A stretch of 64,000 nt of DNA from positions 36,316-100,315 of the forward strand of contig JANSYC010000004.1 of NCBI GenBank assembly GCA_024742605.1, written 5' to 3'. Each line of letters begins with the position of its first letter. Within the stretch, counting starts at the first letter, position 1. Position numbers and translations under genes: made by a program. The notes beneath the pieces were generated by a model that saw only the letters and a program-made list of their open reading frames with translations, was not told where the DNA came from and searched no databases. Below, piece after piece: positions 26,312 to 35,383 of the stretch. The stretch comes from Alphaproteobacteria bacterium. GTDB lineage: Bacteria > Pseudomonadota > Alphaproteobacteria > Thalassobaculales > Thalassobaculaceae.

Positions 26312-27232
26312 ATGGAAGACTGGCGGCGGACTCCGCTGGTCTTCTGGGTGACCAGTCTGCCGCCCACCCTCTGGCTCGTCGTTTTCTTCCTGATCCCTCT
26401 CGCGCTCGTCTGGGTCATGAGCTTCGGCGAGCTGGACGGGCTGATCGACATCAAGATCACCGGGACGCTGGCGAACTACGCCCGCGCGCTCGATCCGCTC
26501 TACCTCGAAGTCTTCGGAAAGTCCCTGGTGTTCGCCGGGTTCACCACGGTGATCTCACTGCTGGTCGGGTTTCCGGTGGCCCTGGCGATCGTGTTCGCAA
26601 GCCCGAGATGGCGGCCGATCCTGCTGCTGCTGGTGATTCTGCCGTTCTGGACCAACCTCCTGATCCGGACCTATGCGCTGATCGCCGTACTGCGGGTGCG
26701 GGGCTTTGCGAATTTCTCCCTGGAATGGCTCTGGGACCAGGGAAACACCGTCCTCGCGCTGATGGGGCTCGGCTCCTACCAGCTGCTGGGGGACCGGTTC
26801 GAGCCGCTGGAACTGCTCTACAACAACACCGCCGTGGTGATCGGGCTGGTCTATGTGCACATGCCGTTCATGATCCTGCCGCTCTACGCGGCCTTGGAGC
26901 GGTTGGATCGGTCGCTGATCGAGGCCGCGCTCGACCTGGGGGCGTCGCAGTTCCGGGCGTTCCTGACGGTGGTGGTTCCGTTGGCCTTGCCCGGGATCAT
27001 CTCCGGCGGAATTCTGGTCTTCATTCCCGCCCTGGGCTCGTTTCTGACCCCGGATCTGCTCGGCGGTACCGACAGCCAGATGATCGCGAATGTGATCGAG
27101 CGCCAGTTCAAGGGCGCCAATGATTGGCCGTTCGGCGCCGCCTTGTCCTTTCTGCTGATGTATCTGACCTTCGCGGCCCTGACGGTCCGCGCCTTGGTCA
27201 ATCGGCGGGCGGAACGGAGGGGGGGCGCATGA
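26312..27232 (+). CDS. Polyamine ABC transporter permease (PotB/PotH type)
   Basis: This 306-residue inner-membrane protein has six hydrophobic segments. The EAA loop reads EAALDLGASQFRAFLTVVVP near residue 210, the site that docks the ATPase. A purine-rich GGAGGGTGAGGG precedes ATG 26312. It overlaps the second permease by ATGA, which ensures balanced synthesis of the heterodimer. The order binding protein, PotB, PotC, PotA follows PotFHIG-like operons, although the ATPase is last rather than second. Confidence 0.93.
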   Translation: MEDWRRTPLVFWVTSLPPTLWLVVFFLIPLALVWVMSFGELDGLIDIKITGTLANYARALDPLYLEVFGKSLVFAGFTTVISLLVGFPVALAIVFASPRWRPILLLLVILPFWTNLLIRTYALIAVLRVRGFANFSLEWLWDQGNTVLALMGLGSYQLLGDRFEPLELLYNNTAVVIGLVYVHMPFMILPLYAALERLDRSLIEAALDLGASQFRAFLTVVVPLALPGIISGGILVFIPALGSFLTPDLLGGTDSQMIANVIERQFKGANDWPFGAALSFLLMYLTFAALTVRALVNRRAERRGGA

Positions 27233-28092
27233 ATCTTGCCGCACTGTTCCGGCATCGCGAGCCGATCGGCCCGCTGGAGTACACCAGACGCACCTGGATG
27301 CGGCTGACGCTGCTCGCGACCTTCGTGTTTCTCTATGCTCCGATCGTCACCCTGGTCGCGTTCAGCTTCAACGACAGCCGCCGCAACATCGTCTGGCGCG
27401 GGTTCAGCCTGAAGTACTACGAGAAGGCATTGGCGAATGACGGGCTGATCGAGGCGTTCGTCAACTCGCTGACCATTGCCTTCGTGCAGACGATCATCGC
27501 GACGATCCTGGGTGCGCTGACCGCTCTGCTGCTGTGGCGGTTTCGGTTTCCGTTCCGAGGCGGCTACGAGGGGGCGATGGCGCTGCCGATCGTGATCCCG
27601 GAGATCTGCATGGGCGTTGCGATGCTGGCCTTCTTCTCACGGGTCGGCTGGCCGACCGACCTGCCGTGGCCGCTCAACCTGTCCGCCATAACCATCGCGC
27701 ACGTGTCGTTCAGTTTTCCCTTCGTGGCGGTGGTGGTGCGGGCCCGTCTTGAAGGCTTCAACCGCGAGTTCTCCGAGGCGGCGCAGGATCTCGGAGCGAG
27801 CGAGTGGCAGGTGTTCCGGGATGTGATGGTGCCGTTCATGCGGCCGGGCCTGGTCGCGGGCGCCCTCCTGGCCTTCACCCTGTCGCTGGATGATTTCGTC
27901 ATCACCTTCTTCACCTCGGGGCCGGACACGGTCACGTTTCCGGTCAAGGTCTATTCCATGGTCCGGTTCTCGGTCACGCCGGAGGTGAACGCGGCCTCGA
28001 CCGTTCTGATCGCGTTGACGGTGGTCCTGACCGTTCTGGCTTTGTGGCTGCAGTCCCGGGCCAAACTCAAACCCGAAGAGGTGGCCGGGTGA
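27229..28092 (+). CDS. Polyamine ABC transporter permease (PotC/PotI type)
   Basis: The 287-residue membrane protein has six transmembrane segments, with FLYAPIVTLVAFSFNDSR in the first and an EAA loop (SEAAQDLGASEWQVFRDVMV). It starts at the ATG within ATGA at 27229, overlapping the previous stop. It ends in a GTGA overlap with the ATPase gene. Further upstream codons of the open frame belong to the previous gene and are not used. It pairs with the 26312 gene product to form the translocation pore. Confidence 0.93.
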   Translation: MNLAALFRHREPIGPLEYTRRTWMRLTLLATFVFLYAPIVTLVAFSFNDSRRNIVWRGFSLKYYEKALANDGLIEAFVNSLTIAFVQTIIATILGALTALLLWRFRFPFRGGYEGAMALPIVIPEICMGVAMLAFFSRVGWPTDLPWPLNLSAITIAHVSFSFPFVAVVVRARLEGFNREFSEAAQDLGASEWQVFRDVMVPFMRPGLVAGALLAFTLSLDDFVITFFTSGPDTVTFPVKVYSMVRFSVTPEVNAASTVLIALTVVLTVLALWLQSRAKLKPEEVAG

Positions 28093-29195
28093 GCACCGAG
28101 ACAACCCCGATCGTCGAAATCAACGGCGTCAGCAAGAGGTTCGGTAGCTTTGCCGCTGTCGACAACGTGACCCTCTCCATCGGTCAGGGTGAGTTCTTCG
28201 CCCTGCTCGGCCCCTCCGGGTGCGGCAAGACCACATTGCTGCGGATGCTCGCCGGGCTGGAACTGCCGACCGAGGGACGGCTCATCATCGATGGCCAGGA
28301 CATGTCCGGCGTGCCGGCCAATCAGAGACCGGTCAACATGGTGTTTCAGTCCTATGCCGTGTTCCCGCACATGAGCGTGCTGGACAATGTGGGCTACGGC
28401 TTGAAGGTTTCCGGGGTCCAGCGCCCGGAGATTCGGGAGCGGGCCCAGGAGGCCCTGGCGCTGGTCAAGCTCGGCGATTTCGGCCAGCGGATGCCGGACC
28501 AGCTGTCGGGCGGACAACGGCAACGGGTGGCCCTCGCGCGGGCGCTGGTCAAGCGTCCCAAAGTGCTTCTGCTGGATGAGCCGCTGTCGGCGCTGGATGC
28601 CAAGCTGCGGGAGCAGATGCGGCTGGAACTGGTGAATTTGCAGGAGACCGTCGGCATCACCTTCGTGATCGTGACCCATGATCAGGACGAGGCACTGTCG
28701 ATGGCGAGCCGGATCGCGGTCATGGAGGCCGGTCAGGTGCGGCAACTGGCCCCTCCGGCCGAACTGTACGAGTTTCCCAAGACCCGGTTCGTGGCCGATT
28801 TCATCGGCTCGGTGAACATGTTCGAGGGGCGCGTCGAAGCTGTCGAAAAGGATGTGATCCGCTTGGCGTGCCCGGGTCTGGAGCGACCGATCGAGGTCGA
28901 GCAGACGGATACGCCGCCGGTGGGTGCGACCGCCTGGGCGGCCCTGCGGCCGGAGAAGATCGAGATTTCCAAGGAACCGCCGTCCGACCCGACTGAAAAC
29001 GCCACCCCCGGCAGGATCGAAGAGATCACCTATCTCGGAGAGGTTTCGATCTACCACGTGCGGGTGAGCGAGGCGCTGCCGCTGGTCAAGGTGGCGATGG
29101 CGAATGTCGACCGGGTCACCCGCCGACCGTTTACCTGGGAGGACGAGGTGTACTTGAGCTGGACGAGACAGTGCGGCGTGGTCCTGGACCGGTGA
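28089..29195 (+). CDS. Polyamine ABC transporter ATP-binding protein (PotA/PotG type)
   Basis: This 368-residue ATPase has Walker A GPSGCGKTT near residue 44, the signature LSGGQRQRVALARAL, and Walker B KVLLLDEPLSALD with the following H-loop VTHDQDEA. The C-terminal 120 residues form the TOBE regulatory domain of PotA/MalK-like proteins. Translation starts at GTG 28089, inside a GTGA overlap, with GAAGAGG upstream. It energises polyamine import through the two coupled permeases. The 3' end again overlaps the next gene by GTGA. Confidence 0.94.
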   Translation: MSTETTPIVEINGVSKRFGSFAAVDNVTLSIGQGEFFALLGPSGCGKTTLLRMLAGLELPTEGRLIIDGQDMSGVPANQRPVNMVFQSYAVFPHMSVLDNVGYGLKVSGVQRPEIRERAQEALALVKLGDFGQRMPDQLSGGQRQRVALARALVKRPKVLLLDEPLSALDAKLREQMRLELVNLQETVGITFVIVTHDQDEALSMASRIAVMEAGQVRQLAPPAELYEFPKTRFVADFIGSVNMFEGRVEAVEKDVIRLACPGLERPIEVEQTDTPPVGATAWAALRPEKIEISKEPPSDPTENATPGRIEEITYLGEVSIYHVRVSEALPLVKVAMANVDRVTRRPFTWEDEVYLSWTRQCGVVLDR

Positions 29196-30121
29196 CCGTG
29201 CCGGAGACCATCGAGGCCGCGGGAGGCGAGGTTCACTGGGTCGAGCGGCCGGGCGGCGTCAGATTGCGGGTCGCGACCTTCGGTGACCCGAACGCGGGCA
29301 ACGGGTGGTGCACCGTCCTGCCGGGCTACACCGAGTTCATCGAGAAATTCCTGGAGACCGTCCAGGATCTGCGCGCGCGGGACTACGCCGTAATGCTGCA
29401 TGACTGGCGCGGTCAGGGTCTGTCCTCCCGCCTGCTGAAGGATCGGCACAAGGGCCATCTCGACAGTTTCAAAACTCATCGCGACGATCTGTTGGCGATC
29501 TGGGATGCCTTCGGCCTCGGCTCGCGGGTGCCGACCATCTTCGCCCATTCGATGGGCGGTCATGTCGCCCTGTTGGCCGAGGCGGCGCGGCCCGGCCTGA
29601 TCGGGCGGGCCGTGATGCTGGCGCCGATGATGGGGATTGCCCCGCCCGGCATGCCGGTGGGCGTTGCGCGCGGTTTGACGTCCGGGTTCTGTGCGCTGGG
29701 CCTGTCGGAGACCTATGTGTTCGGCGGTGCCGGGTACGAGACCGGTGGCCGCCCGTTCGAGGGCAACCGGTTGACCAATGATCGCGGTCGATATGACCGG
29801 TTTCACCGGCTGATCGCGGCCAATCCGGACCTGGCCATCGGCGATCCAACCTTGGGCTGGGTGCGGGCGGCCTTCCGCTCGCTCGCGGTGACCGATCAGC
29901 TGGGCTGGCTGGAGCGGATTGCAACGCCGCTTCTCATGATCTCGGCAGGTCAGGAAAAGATCGTCAGCAACGCGGCGTTGGAGGCTGCGTCCGCACGGCT
30001 GCAGAACGCCGAGAGTGTTCGGGTCGCCGCAGCGCGCCACGACCTGATGAGCGAGACAGACGCGACGCGGGCCGAGATCTGGGCGGCGATCGACCGGTTT
30101 CTCGACCGGACAGGAGCATGA
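29192..30121 (+). CDS. Alpha/beta hydrolase, lysophospholipase/monoacylglycerol lipase-like
   Basis: The product of about 309 residues resembles PldB-type hydrolases: LPGYTEFIEKF, then DWRGQGLSSR, and the nucleophile motif AHSMGGH, in which the usual first Gly is Ala. A late Asp and the His in RHDLM complete a likely triad. The start is GTG 29192 overlapping the stop of the transporter ATPase (GTGA); GTG 29198 is possible. Coupling to a polyamine transporter is unusual. It may act on acylated polyamines or on lipids, which is speculation. Confidence 0.85.
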   Translation: MTVPETIEAAGGEVHWVERPGGVRLRVATFGDPNAGNGWCTVLPGYTEFIEKFLETVQDLRARDYAVMLHDWRGQGLSSRLLKDRHKGHLDSFKTHRDDLLAIWDAFGLGSRVPTIFAHSMGGHVALLAEAARPGLIGRAVMLAPMMGIAPPGMPVGVARGLTSGFCALGLSETYVFGGAGYETGGRPFEGNRLTNDRGRYDRFHRLIAANPDLAIGDPTLGWVRAAFRSLAVTDQLGWLERIATPLLMISAGQEKIVSNAALEAASARLQNAESVRVAAARHDLMSETDATRAEIWAAIDRFLDRTGA

Positions 30122-30202
30122 ACGGACTCTCGGTCACACAAAAGCTGGTCAACGGTCCTGACCCGGACTACAGTTTCAGGATCGCGCGAAAGGAGCCTGA
30201 AC

Positions 30203-30361
30203 ATGGTCATGATCGAACGCATTCTCGCCCGCATCGTCGAATTCATCGCTTGCGACCTGTTCATGTTCGATTCCGAACACGTGACCAGGGCCCGGCCGGC
30301 TCCGATCCCGGTCCGCGTCACATCCCGGCACCGTCAGGTGATCCACCGCTTCGGGCGGTGA
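30203..30361 (+). CDS. Small ORF, 52 residues, unrecognised
   Basis: ATG 30203 is preceded by a near-perfect AAAGGAG with 7-nt spacing, strong for this genome. The product starts MVMIERILARIVEFIACDLF, an amphipathic or hydrophobic helix with one Cys, followed by a basic, proline-containing tail ending in TGA 30359-30361. It lies 81 nt after the hydrolase stop on the same strand. An alternative 82-codon frame at 30118 has no ribosome site of its own. The small size and lack of known relatives keep confidence moderate. Confidence 0.5.
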   Translation: MVMIERILARIVEFIACDLFMFDSEHVTRARPAPIPVRVTSRHRQVIHRFGR

Positions 30362-30642
30362 CCTGAAGCTGGTCGTCAGAGACCCGAACCCTGCGCGGGT
30401 GGTCCCGAATTCAAGCTTCCGGATATAATCTCTCCTAAGCGGCTGTTCTTGGCGTCTTGGCGAAAGCGCCGGGTTAGCGCCAAGTCGGCAGCTTACAATT
30501 TGCGCCTTTGACGGGTCATAGCCGACCCGCCCCACCGGCCTCCTGAGACATGGCACCACTCCCGCCCCGACTGGACGTCGGGTCGAGGTGGATGCACGCT
30601 CGCGAAGCTCGACTTAACGGGTTTTGAACGGGAGGAAAGACG
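30362..30642. other. 281-nt intergenic leader region with structured element
   Basis: It contains a perfect TATAAT at 30424-30429 and then nested complementary segments: GCTG 30442-30445 with CAGC 30489-30492, and CTTGGCG 30448-30454 (repeated at 30456-30462) with CGCCAAG 30478-30484. A small GGCG/CGCC hairpin lies inside at 30459-30470. No gene is visible; it may be a structured leader of the SDR gene at 30643 or a small RNA. Confidence 0.4.
30424..30429 (+). promoter_or_regulatory. Perfect TATAAT box, candidate -10 element
   Basis: TATAAT is rare in such GC-rich DNA. A matching -35 box is not evident at 16-18 nt upstream, so promoter assignment is tentative. Transcription from it would begin just ahead of the structured segment 30442-30492. 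Confidence 0.35.
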
Positions 30643-31443
30643 ATGCCGGGACGTTTGCAGGACAAGGTGGCGGTGATCACGGGAGCCGGATCGATTGGAC
30701 CGGGCTGGGGCAACGGCAAGGCGACTTCGGTCCTGTTCGCGCGGGAAGGCGCCAAGATCGTCTGCGTCGACCGGAACCCGGACGCCGCCGAGGAGACCAA
30801 GGCCCTGATCGAGGCGGAGGGCGGTGTCGCGATCGCGGTGACCTGCGATGTCTCGAAGAAGGATCAGGTCGACGCGATGGCCGCAGCGGTGGTCGAGCGG
30901 TTCGGCCGGATCGATGTTCTGCACAACAATGTGGGCATCGCCGTTGTCGGGGGGCCGGTCGAGATCGAAGAGGACGTCTGGGACCGGGTGTCCGACGTCA
31001 ATCTCAAAAGCCTTTATCTGGTCTGCAAGGCGGTGCTGCCGATTATGGAAGCCGGAGGCGGCGGCTCGGTCGTCAACACCTCTTCGATCGCCGGGATCCG
31101 GTATACCGGGGTCGACTACGTCACCTATTCGACGACGAAAGGTGCGATCATTCCGTTCAGCCGGTCGATAGCACTGCAGTATGCAAAGAAAGGCATTCGA
31201 TCGAACTGCATCCTGCCCGGACTGATGGATACTCCGATGATCTATGCCGGTCTGCAGGACGCCTATTCGGACGGCGATACGGATCGTATGAGAGACATTC
31301 GGGCAGCTCAGTGTCCGAGCGGCAAGATGGGCGACGCCTGGGATGTGGCGCATGCGGCCTTGTTTCTTGCGTCCGATGACGCGAAATACGTGACCGCGAC
31401 CGAACTGGTCGTTGACGGTGGCCTGACTGCGAAGTTCTCCTGA
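30643..31443 (+). CDS. SDR family oxidoreductase
   Basis: This 266-residue SDR has an unusual extended cofactor loop, TGAGSIGPGWGNGKA, instead of the compact TGxxxGIG. The rest is canonical: NNVG, catalytic Ser in NTSSIAG, and YSTTK for Tyr/Lys. The C-terminal LVVDGGLTAKF block is typical of 3-ketoacyl reductase-like SDRs. A strong GGGAGGAAA precedes ATG 30643. It appears monocistronic. The substrate is unknown. Confidence 0.88.
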   Translation: MPGRLQDKVAVITGAGSIGPGWGNGKATSVLFAREGAKIVCVDRNPDAAEETKALIEAEGGVAIAVTCDVSKKDQVDAMAAAVVERFGRIDVLHNNVGIAVVGGPVEIEEDVWDRVSDVNLKSLYLVCKAVLPIMEAGGGGSVVNTSSIAGIRYTGVDYVTYSTTKGAIIPFSRSIALQYAKKGIRSNCILPGLMDTPMIYAGLQDAYSDGDTDRMRDIRAAQCPSGKMGDAWDVAHAALFLASDDAKYVTATELVVDGGLTAKFS

Positions 31444-31587
31444 ACGTGGGAGAACGTTGGGCGTCTTCGGTGGAACCCTCGCTATGAACGCCCGAAAGCT
31501 TTAAAAGCTGTCATGATTCTGCCGCTTTGTGGGTGCAGATCGCCCTCTTGGCTGTGATGTTTCCGACGAGCTGATTGGAGTTGCTCG

Positions 31588-32682
31588 ATGTTTTCCTGCC
31601 TTCCCTTGACCAGAGCCAAGATCCTTCCGGTTCTGGCGCTCACCGCATCCGTTGCCGTAGGTGCCGCAATCTGGCCCGGCGCGCAGGCGCTTGCCCAGGG
31701 CAACGCGTTTCAAAGCGGCTCCTGGGCGGGCTCCGCCTACGGCAACACGGAGGGCAAGTTCGAACGCTGCGTCATCACCTCGGAGTTTCCTGGCAAGCCG
31801 GTTCTCGGATTTGGCCGCGAACTGACCGGGAAGTTCGAGATCTGGCTGGTGAACCCCGAGTGGGCCTATACCGCCGGTGCCAACGAGTTGGTCACCTTGA
31901 GCATCGACGGCAGCCCGCCGAAGACCGGGAACTTCCTGGCGATCGGGCCGGACCGGATCGCGACCCAGCTTCCCCCGGACTCTCCACTGATTGACGGTTT
32001 GAAGCGGGGCAGCCGGCTGAAGATGACATTTGGTGGGACCACTTATGAATACCCGTTGAAGGGGACGTTCAACGCAATTGCGGCGCTCGACACCTGCGCC
32101 CGCAACCAGGGAACCAAGGTCGCCGGTGCTGCGCAGCCGGCGGCCCCCAGCGCTCCAAGCAAGCAGGAGCAGGCGGAAAAAGCGCTCCGGATGCTGGCTG
32201 CCGTGGAAGGGGACACGCTGTTCAAACTGTCTTCCGGTGATTTCGCGGCACGGGTTGTGCTCGCGGACCCGGACCGGTTTCGGGTTCCCGAGGACCTGCA
32301 GGACGCAAAGGCACGCACCAAGGCGGATTTCGTGTGGACTGTTGAGGGGGGCTTCGGAATCGCCAAAGGCGTTCCCGGGAGCCCGACCGAAGAAGACCTC
32401 CGCGAAGGCCTGGTGCAATTGCGTCAGGATGGATGCGTCGGTGAACTGACCAGCTCTGCGGACATGCGGATCTCTGCGGTCAAGGACCGGATCATCAAAA
32501 GGGTCGACATCGGCTGCACTGAGGATTCGACCGGCAACCCTGCCTATGAGGCCTTCAGCTTCTATCCCCATGTCAGCGGCAACATGATCATGGTCGTCCA
32601 TTTCACGAAATCGCCCGAGAGTTCTAAAGCGGCCGATGACGCGTTCTTCCAGATCGTCGAGGCGGTGGCGGGAGCGTCCTGA
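31588..32682 (+). CDS. Predicted secreted/periplasmic protein, unrecognised
   Basis: The 364-residue protein begins with a signal peptide, hydrophobic to about residue 30 and probably cleaved after ALA in QALAQG. A beta-rich N-terminal domain (about residues 40-175, starting SGSWAGSAYGNTEGKFERC) is vaguely reminiscent of invasion-associated-locus-B proteins. A linker rich in Ala, Pro and Ser comes next, then a second domain (about 195-360) with two cysteines in DGCVGE and DIGCTE. I cannot assign a function. TTGGAG precedes ATG 31588. It stands alone between an SDR and ettA. Confidence 0.75.
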   Translation: MFSCLPLTRAKILPVLALTASVAVGAAIWPGAQALAQGNAFQSGSWAGSAYGNTEGKFERCVITSEFPGKPVLGFGRELTGKFEIWLVNPEWAYTAGANELVTLSIDGSPPKTGNFLAIGPDRIATQLPPDSPLIDGLKRGSRLKMTFGGTTYEYPLKGTFNAIAALDTCARNQGTKVAGAAQPAAPSAPSKQEQAEKALRMLAAVEGDTLFKLSSGDFAARVVLADPDRFRVPEDLQDAKARTKADFVWTVEGGFGIAKGVPGSPTEEDLREGLVQLRQDGCVGELTSSADMRISAVKDRIIKRVDIGCTEDSTGNPAYEAFSFYPHVSGNMIMVVHFTKSPESSKAADDAFFQIVEAVAGAS

Positions 32683-32718
32683 TCGGTCGGCCGGTGCGCC
32701 GGTCCGCGAGTTCGGTGA

Positions 32719-32786
32719 CAACGGATCCCAACGGATCAGTCGCTTGGAGACCCTGCTGGCGGAGTGAGCCGGTGGGATCCCCGTTG
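32719..32786. repeat. Tandem 10-bp direct repeat plus inverted partial copy upstream of ettA
   Basis: CAACGGATC occurs at 32719-32727 and again at 32729-32737, exactly 10 bp apart (one helical turn). An imperfect inverted copy, GATCCCCGTTG, lies at 32776-32786. Such spacing is typical of dimer or dimer-of-dimers operators. It lies 84-151 nt before the ettA start. It may be chance. Confidence 0.3.
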
Positions 32787-32869
32787 CCCCATGACCCTCG
32801 CCTGCGTTAGAAACCGCACATGCTTTTGGAACGGGCGCCGCCACCGGTGCCGCACGGGAGATTTCGTCT

Positions 32870-34552
32870 ATGGCTTCGTATCAGTACATTTACGTGATGA
32901 ACGGCCTCTCGAAAGCCTATCCGGGGGGCAAAGAGGTTCTCAAGGACATCCGGCTGTCCTTTTTCCCGGGCGCGAAGATCGGCGTGATCGGTGTCAACGG
33001 CGCCGGAAAATCCACCCTGTTGAAGATCATGGCCGGTGTGACCACCGAGTTCCAGGGAGAGGCCTGGGCTGCCGATGGCGCCAAGGTTGGTTATCTCGCC
33101 CAGGAGCCCGAACTCGACGAGAGCACCGACGTGCAGGGCAATGTCATGCAGGACATGGGCGAAATCAAACAGATCGTCGATCGCTTCAACGACGTCAGCA
33201 TGAAGTTCGGCGAGGAGATGACCGACGATGAAATGACGGCCCTTCTTGCCGAACAGTCGGAACTTCAGGAGAAGATCGACGCGGCCGACGCGTGGGACCT
33301 CGACCGCAAGGCTGAGATCGCCATGGACGCGCTGCGCTACCCGCCGGCCAATGCCGACGTCACCAAACTGTCCGGCGGTGAGCGGCGCCGGGTGGCTCTG
33401 TGCAAGCTGTTGCTTTCTCAACCGGACCTGCTGCTGCTGGATGAGCCGACCAACCATTTGGACGCCGAATCGGTGGCCTGGTTGCAGCGGACCCTCAGCA
33501 GCTATCCGGGCGCCGTGGTGACCATCACCCATGACCGCTATTTCCTCGACGATGTCGCCGAATGGATTCTCGAACTCGATCGGGGCCGCGGCATTCCCTA
33601 TGAGGGGAACTATTCCGGATGGCTTGAGCAGAAGCAGAAGCGGCTGGAGAAGGAAGGCCGGACCGAGGCCGCGCGCATGCGCACTCTCGAGCGGGAGCGG
33701 GAATGGATCCAGGCCTCTCCGCGCGCGCGGCAGGCCAAATCCAAGGCCCGTATCCAGGCCTATGAGGAGTTGCTGTCGAACAACCAGCAAAAGGCGGACG
33801 ATACCGCTCAGATCGTGATCCCGGCCGGCCCGCGTCTGGGCGATACGGTGATCGAGGCGAACGATCTGGGGAAGGGGTTCGGCGACAAGCAGCTGATCGA
33901 GGGCCTGTCCTTCAAGCTGCCGCCGGGCGGCATCGTCGGTGTGATCGGCCCGAACGGCGCCGGGAAGACAACTTTGTTTCGAATGATCACCGGCCAGGAG
34001 AAACCCGATCAGGGGACCTTCAAGGTCGGCGAGACCGTGGTCATGGGCTATGTGGATCAGAGCCGCGACGCGCTTGATTCGAACAAGACCGTCTGGGAGG
34101 AGATCTCCGACGGTTTGGACGAGATCGACCTGGGCCGCCGCAAGATGCAGAGCCGGGCCTATGTCGGTCAGTTCAACTTCAAGGGCGGCGATCAGCAGAA
34201 GAAGGTCGGCCAGCTCTCAGGCGGGGAGCGGAACCGGGTTCATCTGGCGAAAATGCTGAAGTCGGGCGCGAATCTGTTGCTGCTCGATGAGCCGACCAAC
34301 GATCTGGACGTCGATACCCTGCGGGCGCTTGAGGAAGGGCTGCTGGACTTCGCGGGATGCGCCGTGATCATCAGCCATGACCGCTGGTTTCTGGATCGGG
34401 TCGCCAGCCACATCCTCGCCTTCGAAGGCGACAGCCATGTGGAATGGTTCGAGGGCAACTATCAGGCCTATGAGGAGGACCGGAAGGCCCGTCTCGGGGA
34501 CGAGGCCCTCAATCCACACCGGATCAAGTACAAGCCGCTGGTGCGAACCTGA
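32870..34552 (+). CDS. ettA: Energy-dependent translational throttle protein EttA (ABC-F)
   Basis: The 560-residue ABC-F protein has two ABC cassettes, with GVNGAGKST and LSGGERRRV in the first and GPNGAGKTT and LSGGERNRV in the second. Walker B motifs are [11 protein letters not shown] and [11 protein letters not shown]. The linker between cassettes is highly charged, as in EttA. It binds the ribosomal E site and gates entry into elongation according to the ATP/ADP ratio. No membrane segments are present, as expected. The length matches E. coli EttA (about 555 residues). Confidence 0.96.
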   Translation: MASYQYIYVMNGLSKAYPGGKEVLKDIRLSFFPGAKIGVIGVNGAGKSTLLKIMAGVTTEFQGEAWAADGAKVGYLAQEPELDESTDVQGNVMQDMGEIKQIVDRFNDVSMKFGEEMTDDEMTALLAEQSELQEKIDAADAWDLDRKAEIAMDALRYPPANADVTKLSGGERRRVALCKLLLSQPDLLLLDEPTNHLDAESVAWLQRTLSSYPGAVVTITHDRYFLDDVAEWILELDRGRGIPYEGNYSGWLEQKQKRLEKEGRTEAARMRTLEREREWIQASPRARQAKSKARIQAYEELLSNNQQKADDTAQIVIPAGPRLGDTVIEANDLGKGFGDKQLIEGLSFKLPPGGIVGVIGPNGAGKTTLFRMITGQEKPDQGTFKVGETVVMGYVDQSRDALDSNKTVWEEISDGLDEIDLGRRKMQSRAYVGQFNFKGGDQQKKVGQLSGGERNRVHLAKMLKSGANLLLLDEPTNDLDVDTLRALEEGLLDFAGCAVIISHDRWFLDRVASHILAFEGDSHVEWFEGNYQAYEEDRKARLGDEALNPHRIKYKPLVRT

Positions 34553-34651
34553 GCTTGGCGTGCGGTCAGACGTTCCGGGTCAAATCCGGTTCAGAACGCG
34601 TCGGTCGCACGCGCCAGCCGATTGATAGAGTCTAACGGGTCGGCGCCGATC
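34553..34651. repeat. Structured convergent intergenic region (candidate bidirectional terminator)
   Basis: Between ettA and mlaC, which converge, GCGTGCG (34558-34564) pairs with CGCACGC (34606-34612). GACGTTC (34569-34575) pairs with GAACGcGTC (34594-34602, one bulge). This gives a long two-part stem. A 10-bp palindrome TCGGCGCCGA follows at 34640-34649. There is no T-tract on either side, so classical intrinsic termination is doubtful. Confidence 0.4.
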
Positions 34652-35323
34652 CTATTTTACACGGCTGTTCTTCTGATCCAGAGCTTCGGTGAGGGCGGCG
34701 AGTTTGCCGCCGTTGCTCTGGATGAGGGCGGTGTATTCCTGGCGCTGGGTCACGCTCATGCTGACCCCTTCGATCACCACGTCGACGACCTTGAAGCTGC
34801 CGTCCACCGGCAGGAGACGCCAGTCGACCTTAACCGGCTGTGTTTGACCGCCGGGTGCGACGATCTCCGAGTTGACCAGAACGAAGCGCCCATCTTCGCG
34901 GCTGCCGGTTACATTCAGCTGCTGCCCCGAATAGTCCCCGAAGCGGTTGGTGTAGGTGTTCACGATGCTGGCGTGGAACGCCTCGAAATAGGCTTTCCGG
35001 TCGTCCTCGGATGCGGTCCGCCAATACCGTCCCGCAAGAAATTCGGCGATGCCCGGCATGTCGAAGAACGAATCCAGGAGCTTGCTGAACTCGGCCCGCT
35101 GCTCCTCGGGGGGCGCGTCCGCCTGCGCGATCGCCAGCGCCTTCTCGGCCAATGTGTTCACGAAGTCTTTGGCCGTCTCTGTGGCAGACGCGGGGCGGAC
35201 GGACTCGAATGTCAGGCCCGCCAGTACAGCCACGACCAGGCATGACTTTGCCAGCCATCCCGCCGTCCGCGCCAGACTCGGCGCCCGGAGCGAGATGAAT
35301 CCGGATGTCGGAAACAAGGTCAT
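34652..35323 (-). CDS. mlaC: MlaC/Ttg2D-family phospholipid-binding protein
   Basis: The 223-residue periplasmic protein has an N-terminal signal anchor (residues about 20-45, ending SATETA). The MlaC pattern follows: DFVNTLAEKAL, MPGIAEFLAGRYWRTAS, YFEAFHASIVNTY and the beta strands KVDWRLLPVDGSFKVVDVV. MlaC shuttles phospholipids between the outer-membrane MlaA complex and the inner-membrane MlaFEDB transporter. GGAGG precedes ATG 35323. It lies downstream of mlaA on the same strand; MlaFEDB genes are not in the window. Confidence 0.9.
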   Translation of the reverse strand: MTLFPTSGFISLRAPSLARTAGWLAKSCLVVAVLAGLTFESVRPASATETAKDFVNTLAEKALAIAQADAPPEEQRAEFSKLLDSFFDMPGIAEFLAGRYWRTASEDDRKAYFEAFHASIVNTYTNRFGDYSGQQLNVTGSREDGRFVLVNSEIVAPGGQTQPVKVDWRLLPVDGSFKVVDVVIEGVSMSVTQRQEYTALIQSNGGKLAALTEALDQKNSRVK

Positions 35324-35383
35324 GCGTCAGTCCTCCGGGTGATCTGGCATATCAGGCGGTCGTCCAAGAGCTGCTCCCTCAAA

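Noticed and set aside
30118..30366. 82-codon + frame starting in the hydrolase stop
   Set aside because: The composition is His/Arg/Pro-rich as in out-of-frame reading, and it overlaps the 52-residue ORF, which has a far better ribosome site.
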